This document shows, in pieces, positions 60,513 through 64,000 of a DNA stretch of 64,000 nt. The position numbers were made by a program, and so were the translations under genes. The notes beneath the pieces were generated by a model, which worked only from the letters and a program-made list of their open reading frames with translations, searched no databases and was not told the origin of the DNA. How positions within the stretch are numbered: position 1 is the first letter of the stretch; each line of letters opens with the position of its first letter. This DNA is from Bradyrhizobium macuxiense (GTDB lineage Bacteria; Pseudomonadota; Alphaproteobacteria; Rhizobiales; Xanthobacteraceae), in the NCBI RefSeq assembly GCF_007993935.1, contig NZ_VITY01000010.1:1-64000 (forward strand), given 5' to 3'.

Positions 60513-60570
60513 GCATAGCGTTTTCGAGCGAAGTGGATACCGGTTCGCGTCAAGAAAACGCGTAAAAAAA
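60513..60570. repeat. Dispersed intergenic repeat fragment, 'GCGTTTTCGAGCGAAGTGG' type
   Basis: Contains GCGTTTTCGAGCGAAGTGGA and GGTTCGCGTCAAGAAAACGC, which pair imperfectly at GCGTTTTC/GAAAACGC. It resembles the repeat between the two MFS genes. Located between the binding-protein and first permease genes. Confidence 0.45.
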
Positions 60571-60606
60571 CATCGCCACAGACGAGGGATCAGGGAGAGA
60601 GCCAGG

Positions 60607-61554
60607 GTGTTTGCCTATATCGTGCGGCGGCTGTTCCTGATGCTCGTGACCCTGTTCGGGATCTCGGTCATCATCTTCGTGCTGTTGCGCGTCGTTCCCG
60701 GCAACATCGTCGACATTCTGTTCGATGCCGCAGGCTTCGTCGATCCCGCCGACAAGGCCAATCTCGAGCGCGAGCTCGGCCTGAGCCAGCCGATCGTGAT
60801 TCAGTATCTGCACTGGATCGGCGGCCTACTGCACGGCGATCTCGGCTATTCCTACGTCTCGGAGAAGCCGGCGCTGGAGGAGATCCTGCCGCGGATTCCG
60901 ATCACCGCGCGGCTCGCGGGACTGGCGCTCTTGTTCTCCGCCTCGATCGGCATCCCGCTCGGCGTGATCAGCGCCGTGCACCAGGGCTCCAAGCTCGATT
61001 ATGCGCTGCGCGTCGTCAGCCTCAGCGGGCTGTCGCTGCCGTCATTCTGGCTCGGCCTATTGGTCCTGATGGCGTCGGTCTCGCTGTTCGGCACCATGCC
61101 GATCTTCAACCCGAACCCGAAGACCTGGCTCGAGGCGATCACCATCTATGCGGTGCCGGCGATGGCGGTCGGCTTCCGCAGCGCGGCGCTGACCATGCGG
61201 ATCACCCGCTCCTCGATGCTGGAAATCCTGCGCCAGGACTACATCCGCACCGCGCGCGCCAAGGGCGCCTCCGAAGCCTCGGTGAACTATCACCACGCGC
61301 TGAAGAACGCCGTGCTGCCGGTCATCACCGTGATCGGCATCGAGGCCGCATTCCTGATCGGTGGCTTGATCGTGACCGAGACCGTGTTCAACATTCCCGG
61401 CATCGCCCGCTTCCTGGTCGAGGCGCTGCGATGGCGTGATTACCCGATCGTGCAGAACCTCGTGATGTTCATCGCCGTCGTCGTCGTGGTCGTGAATTTT
61501 ATCGTCGACATGTTGTATGCGGCAATCGACCCGCGCATCCGGTTCGGAGACTAA
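60607..61554 (+). CDS. Peptide-type ABC transporter permease (DppB class)
   Basis: 315 residues from the GTG at 60607 (CAGGGAGAGAGCC upstream). Six helices, opening FAYIVRRLFLMLVTLFGISV. The EAA-type loop is YIRTARAKGASEASVNYHHA (about 212-231), the contact with the ATPases. Ends YAAIDPRIRFGD as usual in DppB. Three bases before the dppC-type gene. Confidence 0.95.
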   Translation: MFAYIVRRLFLMLVTLFGISVIIFVLLRVVPGNIVDILFDAAGFVDPADKANLERELGLSQPIVIQYLHWIGGLLHGDLGYSYVSEKPALEEILPRIPITARLAGLALLFSASIGIPLGVISAVHQGSKLDYALRVVSLSGLSLPSFWLGLLVLMASVSLFGTMPIFNPNPKTWLEAITIYAVPAMAVGFRSAALTMRITRSSMLEILRQDYIRTARAKGASEASVNYHHALKNAVLPVITVIGIEAAFLIGGLIVTETVFNIPGIARFLVEALRWRDYPIVQNLVMFIAVVVVVVNFIVDMLYAAIDPRIRFGD

Positions 61555-61557
61555 CCG

Positions 61558-62450
61558 ATGGCGACGATCAATTTCGACAGCGAATTGCGGCGCGCCGGAG
61601 CCAACGCCACCGGCGGCTGGGGACGGCTGGCGTTCCTCGCGCAGCGCCATGTGCTCGGCACGGTCGGCCTCATCATCATGCTGCTGTTCGTGCTGACCGC
61701 GATCTTTGCCGATCTGATTAGCCGCTACGATCCGCTCACCGTCGATTCAGCGCACCGGCTCGCCCCGCCCTCCATGCTGCACTGGTTCGGCACCGATTCC
61801 TTCGGCCGCGACGTCTGGAGCCGCATCATCCACGGCGCGCGGATATCGCTTGCGGTCGGGATCGGCTCCACGACACTCGGCGCCACGCTCGGCGTGATCG
61901 TGGGCCTCGCCTCCGGATATCTATCCGGCTGGGTCGATCTCGTGTTCCAGCGGGTGACCGACATCCTGCAATCGCTGCCGCTGCTGGTGCTCGCGCTGGT
62001 CATGACCGCGGCGCTCGGCCCGTCGCTGCCGAACGTGATCCTTGCGATCGCGATTCCCTTGATCCCGACCGTGGCGCGCGTGATCCGCGCCAACACGCTG
62101 GCGCTGCGCGAACAGCCGTTCGTGGAAGCGGCCAAGTCGATCGGCATGAGCGAGATGCGGATCGCGCTGCGCCATGTGCTGCCGAACACCATCGCGCCGC
62201 TGATCGTGCTCGCGACCGCGCAGCTCGGCTCGACCATCCTGACCGAGGCATCGCTGTCGTTCCTCGGCCTCGGTATCCCCGAGCCCTATCCGTCCTGGGG
62301 CCGCATGCTGTCGGAATCCGCCGCCGAATATGTCCGCACCGCGCCATGGCTCGTGATCTTCCCCGGCATCGCGATCAGCCTTGCGGTGTTCGGCACCAAT
62401 CTGTTCGGCGACGCGCTGCGGGATATCCTCGATCCGAGGCAGCGCGGCTG

Positions 62451-62451
<1 letters not shown>
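61558..62451 (+). CDS. Peptide-type ABC transporter permease (DppC class)
   Basis: 297 residues. N-terminal cytoplasmic stretch and helix 1 ([20 protein letters not shown]), the periplasmic DppC motif [20 protein letters not shown] (about 79-98), and the EAA loop [20 protein letters not shown]. Ends [16 protein letters not shown], a standard ending. Its stop codon shares one base with the next start (TGATG). Confidence 0.96.
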
Positions 62452-63460
<1,009 letters not shown>

Positions 63461-63464
<4 letters not shown>

Positions 63465-64000
63465 CCGAGCAGCGCCCGCTCCTCGAAGTCACCGATCTCG
63501 TCAAGCACTACGCGGTGCGCGGCGGCGTGCTGCGCCGACAGGTCGGCACCGTACACGCGGTCGACGGCGTCAGCTTTTCGCTCGGCGCCGGCGAGACGCT
63601 TGGCCTGGTCGGCGAATCCGGCTGCGGCAAGTCGACCGTGGCGCGCACCGTGCTGCGGCTGATCGAGCCGACCAGCGGCGCGATCAGGCTCGACGGCGAG
63701 GATATCGCGCCGCTCAGCAAGACCGCGCTGCGGCCGTACCGCCGCTCGATGCAGATCGTGTTCCAGGATCCGTTCGCCTCGCTGAATCCGCGCATGACGG
63801 CCGGCGATATCGTCGGCGAACCCCTGACTGTCCATGGCATCGCGACCGGCGCGAAGAAGCAGGAGCGCGTCGCAGAGCTGTTCCAGCAGGTCGGCCTCCG
63901 GCCCGACCAGATGAAGAATTTTCCGCATCAGTTTTCCGGCGGCCAGCGCCAGCGCATCTGCATCGCGCGCGCGCTGTCGCTCGGGCCGCGGCTGATCGTC
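63461..64000 (+). CDS. Peptide-type ABC transporter ATPase (DppF/OppF class), partial
   Basis: The first 180 codons only; the gene runs off the window. It starts [20 protein letters not shown], with Walker [18 protein letters not shown]-loop [13 protein letters not shown] and signature [15 protein letters not shown], all in order and uninterrupted. The ATGA overlap with the preceding gene and matching class make it the second ATPase of the same importer. Confidence 0.95.

Overview
The window is high-GC DNA with alpha-proteobacterial gene content and codon use, most like the Bradyrhizobium/Nitrobacteraceae group. That placement is inferred from the gene families (paired acyl-CoA dehydrogenases, a soxXYZAKB cluster, many Dpp/Liv-type transporters) and from the dense intergenic palindromic repeats typical of that group. 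No rRNA, tRNA, CRISPR array, transposase or integrase gene was seen. Both ends cut a gene.

Layout. 1-6800: lipid/aromatic catabolism (two acyl-CoA dehydrogenases, a carboxymuconolactone decarboxylase-like protein, a VOC protein, two MFS carriers). 7050-9280: a solitary HicB-like protein with a repeated operator, a PCMT-like and a DUF938 methyltransferase. 9615-16368: thiosulfate oxidation, in the order soxX-Y-Z-A-K-B, two exported DsrE-like proteins and a persulfide dioxygenase-rhodanese fusion; soxCD are absent here. 16464-19305: an ABC importer of the BtuCDF/FecCD class. 19477-24099: a 57-residue charged protein, an ATP-grasp enzyme, an MFS carrier and a CYTH-CHAD protein. 24280-26643: a MarR regulator divergent from a ClC/CBS channel, with a 17-bp palindrome between them. 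26806-31032: an N-acyl-D-amino-acid deacylase, an MFS carrier and an exported methyltransferase. 31069-35253: a LolD-like ATPase, an 819-residue FtsX-type permease and an AttH lipocalin-like protein (AttEFGH-like operon). 35361-41856: MAPEG, a Liv-type binding protein and an RND pump with its adaptor.

42623-53490 is the most unusual part. A 2711-residue secreted protein carries ten cadherin-like repeats, three further 131-residue repeats, a beta-helix and a terminal metzincin-like domain whose zinc motif is altered. A strong terminator follows, then three phage-tail-collar (microcystin-dependent-protein) paralogues, a GNAT acetyltransferase and a convergent DUF6916 protein. No other phage gene is present, so this looks like a bacterial surface or secretion module of unknown function.

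53944-64000: an iron-type alcohol dehydrogenase, an acyl-CoA synthetase, a DUF2270 membrane protein, a TauD/TfdA dioxygenase and a dppABCDF-type peptide transporter whose last gene runs off the window.

At least eight families of intergenic palindromic elements (about 85-170 bp) separate the transcription units. One forms the 3' end of the ATP-grasp gene, and one lies inside the ABC importer operon.
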